Under the pieces are notes generated by a model that did no database searches, had not been told where the DNA came from, and worked only from the letters and a program-made list of their open reading frames with translations. A program made the translations under genes and the position numbers. Positions 8,321 through 17,615 of a stretch of 64,000 bases of DNA are shown here, piece after piece; within the stretch, counting starts at the first letter, position 1, and every line of letters begins with the position of its first letter. This stretch comes from an uncultured Lachnospiraceae bacterium (lineage in GTDB: Bacteria > Bacillota > Clostridia > Lachnospirales > Lachnospiraceae), in the NCBI GenBank assembly GCA_947174495.1, contig CAMWJC010000007.1, forward strand, positions 1-64,000. The letters are read 5' to 3'.

Positions 8321-8986
8321 TTAATGCTTCTCTGCAATCTCTCCTCTTTTCTTATAAATGCTTCCTGCCGGAATGCAGCCGCGTACCATGCTGGTGGGAT
8401 ATACATTGGTATTTCTGCCGATTACGGTTCCGGGATTCAACACACTGTTACAGCCCACCTCTACATCATCACCTAACATGGCTCCGAATTTTTTCAGCCC
8501 GGTCTCAATTTCCTCTTCACCGTCTTTCACCACCACAAGGGTCTTATCACTTTTTACGTTTGATGTGATGGAGCCTGCTCCCATGTGCGATTTAAAGCCT
8601 AAGATACTGTCGCCAACGTAATTATAATGGGGCACCTGTACCTTATTAAACAGGATCACATTTTTCAATTCTGTGGAATTTCCCACCACAGCGCCCTTTC
8701 CAACGATGGCATTTCCTCTGATAAAAGCACAGTGCCTAATCTCTGCCTCCTCATCAATAATAGCGGGGCCGTTAATGCATGCACTGGGCGCTATCTTTGC
8801 GCTTTTAGCAGCCCATACATTTTCCTGTATCTGCTCGTAGCGGTCCTTGGGAAGACTTTTTCCCAGCTCCAGAATAAAACTGCTGATCTTAGGCAGCAGC
8901 TCCCATGGATATTCCGCTCCCTCAAAAAGCTTTCCTGCTATGGTTTCCTCAAGATTATAAAGATTACTAATTTTATATTGTTCCAT
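8321..8986 (-). CDS. Left-handed beta-helix acyl/nucleotidyltransferase-like protein
   Basis: A 221-residue protein with imperfect hexapeptide repeats from about residue 60 to 205 (for example AEIRHCAFIRGNAIVGKGAV). These form a left-handed parallel beta-helix like the C-terminal domain of GlmU-type enzymes. The N-terminal pyrophosphorylase domain is missing, so it is a stand-alone LbH protein. It is usually annotated as UDP-N-acetylglucosamine pyrophosphorylase-like, and the true substrate is unknown. GGAGG 7 bases before ATG 8986 decides the start over 9025, which would overlap topB. Confidence 0.75.
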   Translation of the reverse strand: MEQYKISNLYNLEETIAGKLFEGAEYPWELLPKISSFILELGKSLPKDRYEQIQENVWAAKSAKIAPSACINGPAIIDEEAEIRHCAFIRGNAIVGKGAVVGNSTELKNVILFNKVQVPHYNYVGDSILGFKSHMGAGSITSNVKSDKTLVVVKDGEEEIETGLKKFGAMLGDDVEVGCNSVLNPGTVIGRNTNVYPTSMVRGCIPAGSIYKKRGEIAEKH

Positions 8987-9021
8987 AATTATCCTCCGTC
9001 CACCTTTCCCTGTCTGCAAAA

Positions 9022-11016
9022 TCAACTTTTTTTATAGTTTCCCGCAGCTTTATTAAACTGCTGGTTAAGCGCAAACTGATTATTCAACTGCTTCACGATA
9101 TTGGTTCGTCTGGAAACAAAATCGTCCAGCTTTTTCATATACTCATCCTCGGTGATCACGCCATCCGCCACCATGGTAAGTCCCTTTTCCCAGCTTGCAG
9201 TGAGAGCCGGATCAAGAAGCGGACGTATAGAGTTATCCACCACCTCATAAATCATTTCTCCCATCAGAGTAGGTGTAATGATCTGTGTCTTTTTATTTAA
9301 TGCCAAATATTTGATATTTATGAGCTTTTTAAGAATTTCCGCTCTGGTTGCCGATGTGCCGATTCCGCTTCCTTTGATGTGTGAACGCAGCTCCTCATCC
9401 TCAATCAGCTGCCCTGCATTTTCCATGGCAAGAATGATGGTTCCCGAATTATATCGCTTGGGAGGCGAAGTTTCCCCTTCTTTGATCTGCATATCCCGGA
9501 CCGGAAGCTCCGTTCCCTTTTTCAGTCTGTTAAGTGCCTCCATAAATTCCTGATCGGCTTCCTCATTTTCTCCCTCATCCTCATTTTTCTTTTTAGCAAA
9601 GGAAAAAGCGGCGGCCTCCAGATAGCCTTCCGATTCCAGCACCTTAAATCCCGCAAAAAACTGCTCTCCCTTTACCGAAACATTCAGTGAAATTTTTCGA
9701 TAGATGGCGGGCGGAAAAAAGATCGCTAAAAATCTTCGCGCGATGATCTCATAGACCTTTACGGCAGTGGGACTTAAATTTCCCAAACCGGCAAGCCCCT
9801 GTCCTGTAGGGATGATCGCATAGTGATCCGTGATCTGCTTATCATTCACATAACGGGTTTTGGCAATCTGCTTATAGCTTCCATTCTCTAATACCTTAGC
9901 TGCAAGATCCCTGACAAGTCTATAGTTGCCAAGCCCCCGGATATTCTTTGAAATTTCCTTCGCTACCGCAGTGGAAAGAACTCTGGCATCGGTTCTGGGA
10001 TAAGTGGTCAGTTTCTTTTCATACAGTTCCTGTGCAATTCTGAGCGTTTCATCAGGACTGATCTTAAAGTACTTTGAACAGTCATTTTGAAGCTCCGCCA
10101 GATTATATAAAAGAGGCGGATTTTTGGTCTCTTTCTTCTTTTCAAGCGACTCCACCTTCGCCGAAACCGGCACATCACTCATCAGCATAGAGATAAGCTC
10201 TGCAGCATCCTTTTTTTCTTTAAATCCATTTTCCTTATAAAGGAGCGGAGAGCCAAAATATCTGGTATTTTCTACCGCCTTCCACTCACACTCGCAGGTC
10301 TTTTCTCCCACTGCAATCTCTGCAAGGACACGATAAAAAGGTGTTTTAACGAATTCACGGATTTCACGTTCTCTGTTTACCACCATGCCAAGCACACAGG
10401 TCATAACCCGCCCTACGCTGATTACGGCACGATCCGCTTTTAAATAGTTTTTAACGGCATTACCGTACTTCAATGTAAGCACTCGGGAAAAGTTAATTCC
10501 CATCAGATAGTCTTCTTTTGCGCGAAGATAAGCGGCAGCCCCCAAATTATCATACTCTGATAAATCCTTGGCTTCCCGTATGCCTCTTTTAATCTCTTCT
10601 TCTGTCTGTGAATCGATCCAGACTCTTCTTCTTTTCTTCCCAGTCACATGAGCCTGCTGTTCCACCAACCGATAAATGTATTCTCCTTCACGTCCCGAGT
10701 CGGTGCAGACATAGATGGTTTCCACATCCTGACGGTTCAACAGCCCGCTTACGATCTGAAACTGCTTTTTGACCCCATCGATCACCTCGTATTTAAACTC
10801 AGAAGGAATAAAGGGTATTGTGCTAAGCGACCATTTTTTGTATTTTTCATCATAAACCTCCGGATAGCTCATCGTTACCAGATGCCCTACGCACCAGGTA
10901 ACAATCGCATCCGGAGATTCCATATATCCATCTTTATTACTGGCATTTATCTGCAGTGCCCGGGCAAATTCCCTTGCCACACTGGGCTTTTCCGCAATAT
11001 ACAGATTCTTTCCCAT
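9022..11016 (-). CDS. topB: DNA topoisomerase III
   Basis: A type IA topoisomerase of 664 residues that relaxes and decatenates single-stranded DNA crossings in the cytoplasm. The Toprim domain starts at IAEKPSVAREF and carries TDSGREGEYI (about residue 105). The catalytic Tyr lies in TTYPRTDARVLS (about residue 343). SGIGTSATRAEI matches the conserved C-terminal core. There is no zinc-finger tail, as in most TopB proteins. The ATG overlaps the stop of the upstream ATPase gene by one base (TAATG), so the two are translationally coupled. Confidence 0.95.
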   Translation of the reverse strand: MGKNLYIAEKPSVAREFARALQINASNKDGYMESPDAIVTWCVGHLVTMSYPEVYDEKYKKWSLSTIPFIPSEFKYEVIDGVKKQFQIVSGLLNRQDVETIYVCTDSGREGEYIYRLVEQQAHVTGKKRRRVWIDSQTEEEIKRGIREAKDLSEYDNLGAAAYLRAKEDYLMGINFSRVLTLKYGNAVKNYLKADRAVISVGRVMTCVLGMVVNREREIREFVKTPFYRVLAEIAVGEKTCECEWKAVENTRYFGSPLLYKENGFKEKKDAAELISMLMSDVPVSAKVESLEKKKETKNPPLLYNLAELQNDCSKYFKISPDETLRIAQELYEKKLTTYPRTDARVLSTAVAKEISKNIRGLGNYRLVRDLAAKVLENGSYKQIAKTRYVNDKQITDHYAIIPTGQGLAGLGNLSPTAVKVYEIIARRFLAIFFPPAIYRKISLNVSVKGEQFFAGFKVLESEGYLEAAAFSFAKKKNEDEGENEEADQEFMEALNRLKKGTELPVRDMQIKEGETSPPKRYNSGTIILAMENAGQLIEDEELRSHIKGSGIGTSATRAEILKKLINIKYLALNKKTQIITPTLMGEMIYEVVDNSIRPLLDPALTASWEKGLTMVADGVITEDEYMKKLDDFVSRRTNIVKQLNNQFALNQQFNKAAGNYKKS

Positions 11017-12371
11017 TACATCTCATCCAACCTGATTAATTTCAAATTACGCTTTACCTTCGCTTCCAAATCCAACTTTTCCTCAAACCGTCCCACCGAA
11101 AATAGATAGATATAATCCACATGTATTTTCGCTTTCTGGGCACAGAACAAAAGCCACTCATAATCATCATAGCGCATCATAGGCTTATCCCAATTGCAGA
11201 TACCAATCAGCGTCTTTCCTTCCTCATCCTGTGCGATCAAATCAATATTTCCGAACTTTCCTACCCATTCTCCGATCCGATCCACCTCAATGGGAAGCCT
11301 TTTCCATTTGCTCCACTTTTCAATGTGTTGTTTACATACCGTCTTAAAATATTCTGCCACATATCCTCTAAACGATGGTGCAATATATTTGACATAAAAG
11401 TCCTCCCCTGTAAGCACCTCCAGACTGCTTAAATTCGGATATAAAAAGCGGAAATAAAAATCTACAAAATGATTTGTTATACGGTAAATGCCTTTCTGCG
11501 TATTTGCCTTTCCTTCCGTGTCATAAGAAAATACCTTTTCAACCAGTTCCAGTTCCATCAGATTCTTCAAATAAACGCTGATCTTTGCCCTGGAAAATCC
11601 TGTGTGAAGAAACAAGTCGTTAAGCTTATGTTTCCCTGCCGCGATTGCAGATAAGATTGTATTGTATACGGAAGTTTCTCTAAGCTCTTCCTCAACGATT
11701 CTCTGCCCCTCACTGTATAAAAAAGAATTTTTATCAAGAATATGCCTGCATATATTTTGACGCACGCTTAGCTTGTCATCAAAATGTGCCCATAGTCCCG
11801 GCATTCCGCCCAGCACAGCATAAACCTCTATGCACTGCTCCATGGAAAAGCCTGGGAAATACTCCATAATTGCTTCAAAACCAAGCTCCCTGATCTTAAG
11901 AAACCCGGAAAGTTCATGTGCTGCTTCCCCAATTCTTGTGATCATACCGTTCTCAATCCATCCTATGGAAGAACTGCACAAAATGACCATCACCTGCGAA
12001 TTATTGTTCACAAAAGCAGTCAGTTCCTTCATAAATGCGCTGCCTGCCTTAACAATATACTGAAATTCATCGATAATAATGACTTTTTTTTCACCTGCTT
12101 TGTCTGAAAGAGCCTGAAATATTTCTGCGAAAGAAGGATACTTAGCAATCTCGTTTTCATCACTGCTAATTTCTGCCCCCCACAAATAACACTGTTCCCG
12201 CTCTGAAGCCGATCTTGCCCTGTAATAGGAATAAGCTTTATCCTGAACAAACTGGTCAAGAAGCGCTGTTTTTCCGACACTTTTTTCTCCATAAACTACC
12301 ACTATCCGGCTGCCTTCCCGGTCATAGTAAGAATTCAAATATTTTAGCTCCGACGCACGTCCCAAAACCAT
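11016..12371 (-). CDS. AAA ATPase with DUF234-type C-terminal domain
   Basis: A 451-residue protein of the archaeal-ATPase type. Walker A is YGEKSVGKTALLD (residues 28-40), Walker B is VIIIDEFQYIVK, then a winged-helix region and a DUF234 nuclease-like C-terminus (WVGKFGNIDLIA). Such ATPases are widespread but uncharacterised; a DNA-related or mobile-element role has been proposed for relatives. GGGAGAAAATC precedes the ATG. Its stop overlaps the topB start, which hints at a shared expression need. Confidence 0.85.
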   Translation of the reverse strand: MVLGRASELKYLNSYYDREGSRIVVVYGEKSVGKTALLDQFVQDKAYSYYRARSASEREQCYLWGAEISSDENEIAKYPSFAEIFQALSDKAGEKKVIIIDEFQYIVKAGSAFMKELTAFVNNNSQVMVILCSSSIGWIENGMITRIGEAAHELSGFLKIRELGFEAIMEYFPGFSMEQCIEVYAVLGGMPGLWAHFDDKLSVRQNICRHILDKNSFLYSEGQRIVEEELRETSVYNTILSAIAAGKHKLNDLFLHTGFSRAKISVYLKNLMELELVEKVFSYDTEGKANTQKGIYRITNHFVDFYFRFLYPNLSSLEVLTGEDFYVKYIAPSFRGYVAEYFKTVCKQHIEKWSKWKRLPIEVDRIGEWVGKFGNIDLIAQDEEGKTLIGICNWDKPMMRYDDYEWLLFCAQKAKIHVDYIYLFSVGRFEEKLDLEAKVKRNLKLIRLDEM

Positions 12372-12391
12372 GATTTTCTCCCAATTTCTGA

Positions 12392-14140
12392 TCAGATCTG
12401 TAAACTCAGAAGTTCCTCCATCTTCTCAGCCGACATAGGCTTTCCTAACAAAAATCCCTGAATACAGTCGCATCCGATATCCTTTAAATAAGAAAACTGC
12501 TCCTCTGTTTCCACTCCTTCTGCAACCGTTTCAAAGCCCAGCTTTTTCACCATATATATGATAGATTCCGTAATGATCCTTGTATTTTCATCTGTAGTGA
12601 TCGTATCAATGAAACTTTTGTCAATTTTCAACGTATCAATAGGAAGTCCCTTGATATATGATAACGAAGAATATCCTGTTCCAAAATCATCAAGTGAAAT
12701 TCGGATTCCATAGTCCCGAAGGATGTATAATTTTTCCGTAACTTCCTTGAAATTCTCAATCAATACGCTTTCCGTGATTTCCAGTTCAAGTTCCTTTGGA
12801 TCTACATCATATTTATGGATAATGTTTATGACACTGTCAATAAACTCTTCCCTCATATATTGAATTGCTGAAATGTTCAACGAAAGAATCACATTTCGTC
12901 CATACTGTTTTTTCCATTTGACAAAGGTTTTAATACTCTCCTCAATCACCCAGGTTCCGATAGGAACAATCGTTCCATTTTTCTCCGCAATAGGGATGAA
13001 GACTGCAGGACTAATCATCTTACCGTCATTATCCCGCCAACGAATCAATGCTTCCATTCCCCGAAGCTTTTTGGTATCCGCATAGTACTGCGGCTGAAAG
13101 TTCATCGTAAAATTCTGATTAAATACGGCCTCTTTCAGCTTTGTCTCAATATTTACATTCTGCAAAAATTCGCTCAAAATCGGCGCATCAAAATACTTAA
13201 TTGTATTTTTGCCCTGCCCTTTTGCCTTGAACATAACGATTTCAGCACAATTGATCAACTCAAGCGTTGTTTTTGCCGCCTCCGGATATTCAGCCACGCC
13301 GATACTGACAGATATACCCAGATCCTGTCCGTTGCTGAGCCGGAAGGGATCTTTGATCTTATCACATATCTTTTTATAGATTTGTTCCACTGTGCGATTT
13401 CCGTAAGGTTTGTAAATTGCAATGCAGTAGATATCCGCATTAAAATGGGATACCAGAACATTCTCTCCCTGAATATCCGCTAAAAGCTGACCAAACTGCT
13501 GAACAATCTCATCCCCTACAACAATTCCGAAACCGTCATTGATCTTCCTGAAATCATCAATATCCACAAACATGACCGACACGATCTCATTATCGTCACC
13601 AGCCCTGCGCACAAAATCTGCCAACAACCTGACAAAATAATTACGGTTATACAAACCTGTCAGCACATCAAAATATGCCATATAGGTTAATTCTTCATTT
13701 TGATTCTTAAACTTGGATATATCCTTAAATCGAATCACCTTATCCGTTGCATTTCCTGCCCCGTCATATAATATTTCTGTTTCGCATTCCACCCATGTTC
13801 TGCCGTCTTTAAGCTTGATGATACCACTGTCTGAATTTATTTCTTTCTTTTCCAGAAAGATCAGATCTCTGAGCGGAAGAACATACTTATCCTCCACCTG
13901 TGAATATAGCTTTGCAAGATCTTTCATATCTCTGATCTCGACCTCTGGGAAAAAGAAATCCCAGTTAGCAATCGTTTTTACCGTATTTTCAACAAGATTA
14001 ACATAAAGAAAAGCATTACTTGATGTATTGCAGATTAAGCGATACATCTTTTCATCACTTGTCAATCGTTGATTCATTGCGCTTAACAGGTCTACCTGAT
14101 AACGTAATTCATCCATGTTACTTACCCTTCTTTTGATCAT
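12392..14140 (-). CDS. Cyclic-di-GMP phosphodiesterase with PAS-like, degenerate GGDEF and EAL domains
   Basis: A 582-residue cytoplasmic signalling protein. Residues 25-145 look PAS-like. A GGDEF fold follows (about 155-315), but the signature loop reads SHFNADIYC instead of a GGDEF, so cyclase activity is unlikely. The EAL domain (about 330-582) keeps EALIRW, ELEITES, DDFGTGYSS, KIDKSFI and VAEGVET, all the metal- and substrate-binding motifs, so c-di-GMP hydrolysis is predicted. There are no membrane helices. GGGGAG lies 8 bases before the ATG. It lies between asd and the ATPase gene with gaps of 39 and 20 bases. Confidence 0.9.
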   Translation of the reverse strand: MIKRRVSNMDELRYQVDLLSAMNQRLTSDEKMYRLICNTSSNAFLYVNLVENTVKTIANWDFFFPEVEIRDMKDLAKLYSQVEDKYVLPLRDLIFLEKKEINSDSGIIKLKDGRTWVECETEILYDGAGNATDKVIRFKDISKFKNQNEELTYMAYFDVLTGLYNRNYFVRLLADFVRRAGDDNEIVSVMFVDIDDFRKINDGFGIVVGDEIVQQFGQLLADIQGENVLVSHFNADIYCIAIYKPYGNRTVEQIYKKICDKIKDPFRLSNGQDLGISVSIGVAEYPEAAKTTLELINCAEIVMFKAKGQGKNTIKYFDAPILSEFLQNVNIETKLKEAVFNQNFTMNFQPQYYADTKKLRGMEALIRWRDNDGKMISPAVFIPIAEKNGTIVPIGTWVIEESIKTFVKWKKQYGRNVILSLNISAIQYMREEFIDSVINIIHKYDVDPKELELEITESVLIENFKEVTEKLYILRDYGIRISLDDFGTGYSSLSYIKGLPIDTLKIDKSFIDTITTDENTRIITESIIYMVKKLGFETVAEGVETEEQFSYLKDIGCDCIQGFLLGKPMSAEKMEELLSLQI

Positions 14141-14179
14141 GGAAAACTCCCCATTTCCCGTGATCGTTCAACCTTTGTA

Positions 14180-15265
14180 CTATTTTTTCGTGATATATCC
14201 CTGTTCCTTCAGAAGCTCTGCACAAAGCACTGCACCGCCGGCAGCTCCTCTTACCGTATTATGTGAAAGCCCCACAAACTTCCAGTCATAAACCGTATCT
14301 TCACGAAGTCTTCCTACGCTGATTCCCATACCGTTTTCGAAATCAACATCCATTTTTACCTGAGGTCTGTTATCCTCATCAAGATACTGAATAAACTGCT
14401 TTGGTGAACTGGGCAGATTCAATTCTTGTGGAAGTCCCCTAAAAGAAACAAGCTTTTCGATAAGCTGTTCTTTGGTCGGATTCTTTTTAAACTTTACAAA
14501 TACTGCTGCTGTATGACCATTTAAAACAGGAACCCTGATACATTGACATGTAATAATCGGAGAATCCGCAGGTTCAATCACACCGTCTTTGATCTCACCC
14601 CAGATGCGGAGCGGTTCTTTTTCACTCTTCTCCTCTTCTCCACCAATGTAGGGAATAATATTTTCAACCATCTCCGGCCAGTCCTTAAAAGTCTTTCCCG
14701 CACCGGAAATTGCCTGATAAGTAGTAGCTACTACCTCGTAAGGCTCAAACTCTTTCCAAGCAGTCAATACCGGCGCATAGCTTTGAATGGAACAGTTCGG
14801 CTTCACTGCCACAAACCCTCTCTCTGTCCCCAGTCTCTTTCTCTGAAAATCAATAACCTTCATGTGCTCCGGATTGATCTCCGGCACCACCATGGGAACA
14901 TCGGGCGTCCATCTATGGGCCGAGTTATTTGAAACAACAGGGGTCTCCGTCTTTGCATATTCTTCTTCGATTTTTTTGATTTCTTCTTTCGTCATGTCCA
15001 CGGCACTGAAGACAAAATCCACTTCCGCAGCTACTTTTTCCACTTCGTTTACATTCATGACGATAATATCTTTCACATTTTCCGGCATCGGAGTTGTCAT
15101 TTTCCATCTTTCCCCTACTGCCTCTTTGTAGCTTTTTCCAGCAGATCTTTCGCTGGCGGCAATGGTTGTCACCTCAAACCAGGGATGATTTTCCAGAAGC
15201 GCTATAAATCGCTGCCCCACCATACCTGTTCCGCCTAAAATTCCTACTTTCAATTTGTCACTCAT
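14180..15265 (-). CDS. asd: Aspartate-semialdehyde dehydrogenase
   Basis: Converts L-aspartyl phosphate to aspartate semialdehyde with NADPH, the branch to lysine/diaminopimelate, threonine and methionine. N-terminal GILGGTGMVGQRF binds NADP. The catalytic Cys is in KPNCSIQ. Length (361) and the AISGAGKTFKDWPEM stretch fit the second, archaeal/fungal-like class of Asd also found in many Clostridia. The track start is a GTG that overlaps its own ribosome site. AAGGAG before ATG 15265 gives the better start. The gene starts just after argH. Confidence 0.93.
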   Translation of the reverse strand: MSDKLKVGILGGTGMVGQRFIALLENHPWFEVTTIAASERSAGKSYKEAVGERWKMTTPMPENVKDIIVMNVNEVEKVAAEVDFVFSAVDMTKEEIKKIEEEYAKTETPVVSNNSAHRWTPDVPMVVPEINPEHMKVIDFQRKRLGTERGFVAVKPNCSIQSYAPVLTAWKEFEPYEVVATTYQAISGAGKTFKDWPEMVENIIPYIGGEEEKSEKEPLRIWGEIKDGVIEPADSPIITCQCIRVPVLNGHTAAVFVKFKKNPTKEQLIEKLVSFRGLPQELNLPSSPKQFIQYLDEDNRPQVKMDVDFENGMGISVGRLREDTVYDWKFVGLSHNTVRGAAGGAVLCAELLKEQGYITKK

Positions 15266-15282
15266 TTCTATTGTTGCTCCTT

Positions 15283-16698
15283 TCACTTATGGTCTGTTTC
15301 ATTATTCATATACTTTTCCCTGCAGGCATCTAAGAAGTCCTTATTGATCCGGATCACTTCCTTCATGGCCTCCTGGCCCGGAGCGCCTATGGTAAGCCGT
15401 TTTTCCACACAAGTTTTTAAACTGACTGCATCATAAATATCCGCTTCAAATACCGGGCTGATCGCCTGCAATTCCCGAATACTGAGTTTGTCAATACAAG
15501 TATTCTTTTCAAGGCAGTAAAGAACTAGTCTGCCAATAATTCCATGAGCATCCCGGAAAGGAACTCCTTTTCCTACCAGATAATCCGCCGCATCCGTTGC
15601 ATTGGTAAATCCATTCATGGCGCTCTGCTCCATGACCGGATGATTGAATTTCATGGTTTCAAGCATTCCATTAAACAAAACCAGACAATTCTTCACCGTC
15701 TCAATAGCATCAAATGTGACCTCTTTATCCTCCTGCATATCCTTATTGTACGCAAGAGGGATTCCTTTCATGGTAGTTAAGATGGAAACCAGCGCGCCAT
15801 AAACACGCCCTGTCTTTCCCCTTACCAGTTCCGCTATGTCCGGATTTTTTTTCTGGGGCATAATACTGCTTCCTGTAGAAAATCCATCGTCAATCTCAAC
15901 AAAACGGTACTCATTGGAATTCCAGATGATCACTTCCTCTGAAAATCTGCTTAAATGCATCATAATCGTAGATAATGCAGATAAGAGTTCTATGATATAA
16001 TCTCTGTCCGCCACAGAATCCATGCTGTTAAGGGTCGGTCCTTCAAATCCCATCAAAGATGCTGTATACGCGCGATCCAGAGGATACGTGGTACCGGCAA
16101 ATGCGCCTGCCCCTAAAGGACAGTAATTCATTCTCCTGTAAATATCTGACAATCTTTGCCAATCCCGCTTAAACATCTCAAAATATGCTCCCATATGATG
16201 AGCAAGCGTTGTCGGCTGAGCCTTCTGTAAATGTGTAAAACCCGGCATATAAGTTGTCAGATTGTTCTCCATGATGGAAATCAGTGTTCCCATCAAATCC
16301 TGAAGGCAATCGGAAATCTTTAATACCTCACCTCTTATGTAAAGCTTCATGTCCAATGCTACCTGATCATTTCTGCTTCTTCCGGTGTGCATTTTTTTCC
16401 CGGCATCACCGATCCGTTCAATCAGTTTTGCCTCTACAAAGCTGTGAATATCTTCAAATTCATCCGTAATACTCAAACTTCCCTGCTCTACATCCGTACG
16501 AATGCCGGTCAGGCCCTTCACAATGGCATCCTTTTCTTCCAAAGAAATGATTCCCTGCTTTTCAAGCATAACCACATGGGCAATACTTCCTTCGATGTCC
16601 TGCTCAAATAATCTTTTGTCAAAATGAATAGAAGCATTAAACCGATAAACCAGGTCGTCTGTTTCCTTGGTAAACCGGCCTCCCCATAATTGAGCCAT
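15283..16698 (-). CDS. argH: Argininosuccinate lyase
   Basis: Final step of arginine synthesis: argininosuccinate to arginine plus fumarate, as a cytoplasmic homotetramer. The fumarase-superfamily signature GSSIMPQKKNPD is intact (about residue 278), and HTGRSRNDQ near the N-terminus is typical of ArgH. The protein is 471 residues from ATG 16698 (MAQLWGGRF), with GGAGGAATATGCTT upstream; the longer track start adds an atypical leader. No other arg gene is in the window. It is followed closely by asd. Confidence 0.95.
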   Translation of the reverse strand: MAQLWGGRFTKETDDLVYRFNASIHFDKRLFEQDIEGSIAHVVMLEKQGIISLEEKDAIVKGLTGIRTDVEQGSLSITDEFEDIHSFVEAKLIERIGDAGKKMHTGRSRNDQVALDMKLYIRGEVLKISDCLQDLMGTLISIMENNLTTYMPGFTHLQKAQPTTLAHHMGAYFEMFKRDWQRLSDIYRRMNYCPLGAGAFAGTTYPLDRAYTASLMGFEGPTLNSMDSVADRDYIIELLSALSTIMMHLSRFSEEVIIWNSNEYRFVEIDDGFSTGSSIMPQKKNPDIAELVRGKTGRVYGALVSILTTMKGIPLAYNKDMQEDKEVTFDAIETVKNCLVLFNGMLETMKFNHPVMEQSAMNGFTNATDAADYLVGKGVPFRDAHGIIGRLVLYCLEKNTCIDKLSIRELQAISPVFEADIYDAVSLKTCVEKRLTIGAPGQEAMKEVIRINKDFLDACREKYMNNETDHK

Positions 16699-16853
16699 AA
16701 GCATATTCCTCCAATTATTAAATCTGAATTTGATACTATCATATTTTTCGTTTCTTTTCAATGCTATATTTCACGAAATCCATGACATATCCGGCACACA
16801 AATGTCGAATGTTCATAGATTAGTAGTATAAAAAAGGGAAATGAGGTCCTTAA

Positions 16854-17615
16854 ATGGAACAGCCTATTTTGGAATGTAGAGATATCTGCTTTTCCTATCA
16901 TAATCTAAAAGGGGAAACCAAAGCGCTTGATCACATATCCTTTCAGGTAGATCAAGGTGAGTTCATCGCTATCGTAGGCCCCAGCGGCTGCGGCAAATCC
17001 ACACTGCTTTCTATTATCGCCGGACTTCTTAAACCCGAATCAGGTGAAATTCTGTTAAATCAGGCAAATGACATTAAAATCGGCTATATGCTCCAGCAAG
17101 ATCATCTTCTGGAATGGCGTTCGATTTGGAAAAATGTATTACTTGGTCCCGAAATAACAGGCACACTGACCAAGGAAAAAGAAGATCTTGCAAATCATTT
17201 GCTTAACGATTACGGATTATATAAATTTAAAGACAAAAAACCCAGCGAATTATCAGGAGGCATGAAGCAGCGTGCCGCTCTAATACGTACCATGGTCATG
17301 GAGCCTGCACTTCTACTTCTTGATGAACCGTTCAGTGCTTTGGATTACCAAACCCGACTGACAGTTTCCGCAGACATTGGCAACATTATCCGTAAAAGCC
17401 GGATCACTGCCATCCTGATCACCCACGATCTTTCCGAGGCAATCTCACTATCTGACAGGATTTTAGTCATGACAAAACGTCCTGCCACCATCAAAAACAA
17501 TATTCCGGTCCATCTTTCTATGACGGAAAATTCTCCCCTTGCAGCTAGGAATGCTCCGGAATTCAACAATTTGTTCACTTTACTTTGGAAGGAGATTTCA
17601 GATGAATATACCTGA
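16854..17615 (+). CDS. ABC importer ATPase, nitrate/sulfonate/taurine (SsuB/TauB/ThiZ) type
   Basis: A 253-residue ATPase with Walker A GPSGCGKSTLL, signature LSGGMKQRAALIR, and Walker B LLLLDEPFSALD followed by an intact H-loop (ITHDLSEA). It belongs to the family that energises uptake of sulfonates, taurine, nitrate or thiamine precursors. It overlaps the permease gene by 14 bases. No periplasmic-type binding protein gene is adjacent, so the substrate cannot be assigned. GAGG precedes the ATG. Confidence 0.85.
   Translation: MEQPILECRDICFSYHNLKGETKALDHISFQVDQGEFIAIVGPSGCGKSTLLSIIAGLLKPESGEILLNQANDIKIGYMLQQDHLLEWRSIWKNVLLGPEITGTLTKEKEDLANHLLNDYGLYKFKDKKPSELSGGMKQRAALIRTMVMEPALLLLDEPFSALDYQTRLTVSADIGNIIRKSRITAILITHDLSEAISLSDRILVMTKRPATIKNNIPVHLSMTENSPLAARNAPEFNNLFTLLWKEISDEYT

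Noticed and set aside
12392-14140. Active diguanylate cyclase
   Set aside because: The GGDEF signature is replaced, so only the EAL activity is claimed.
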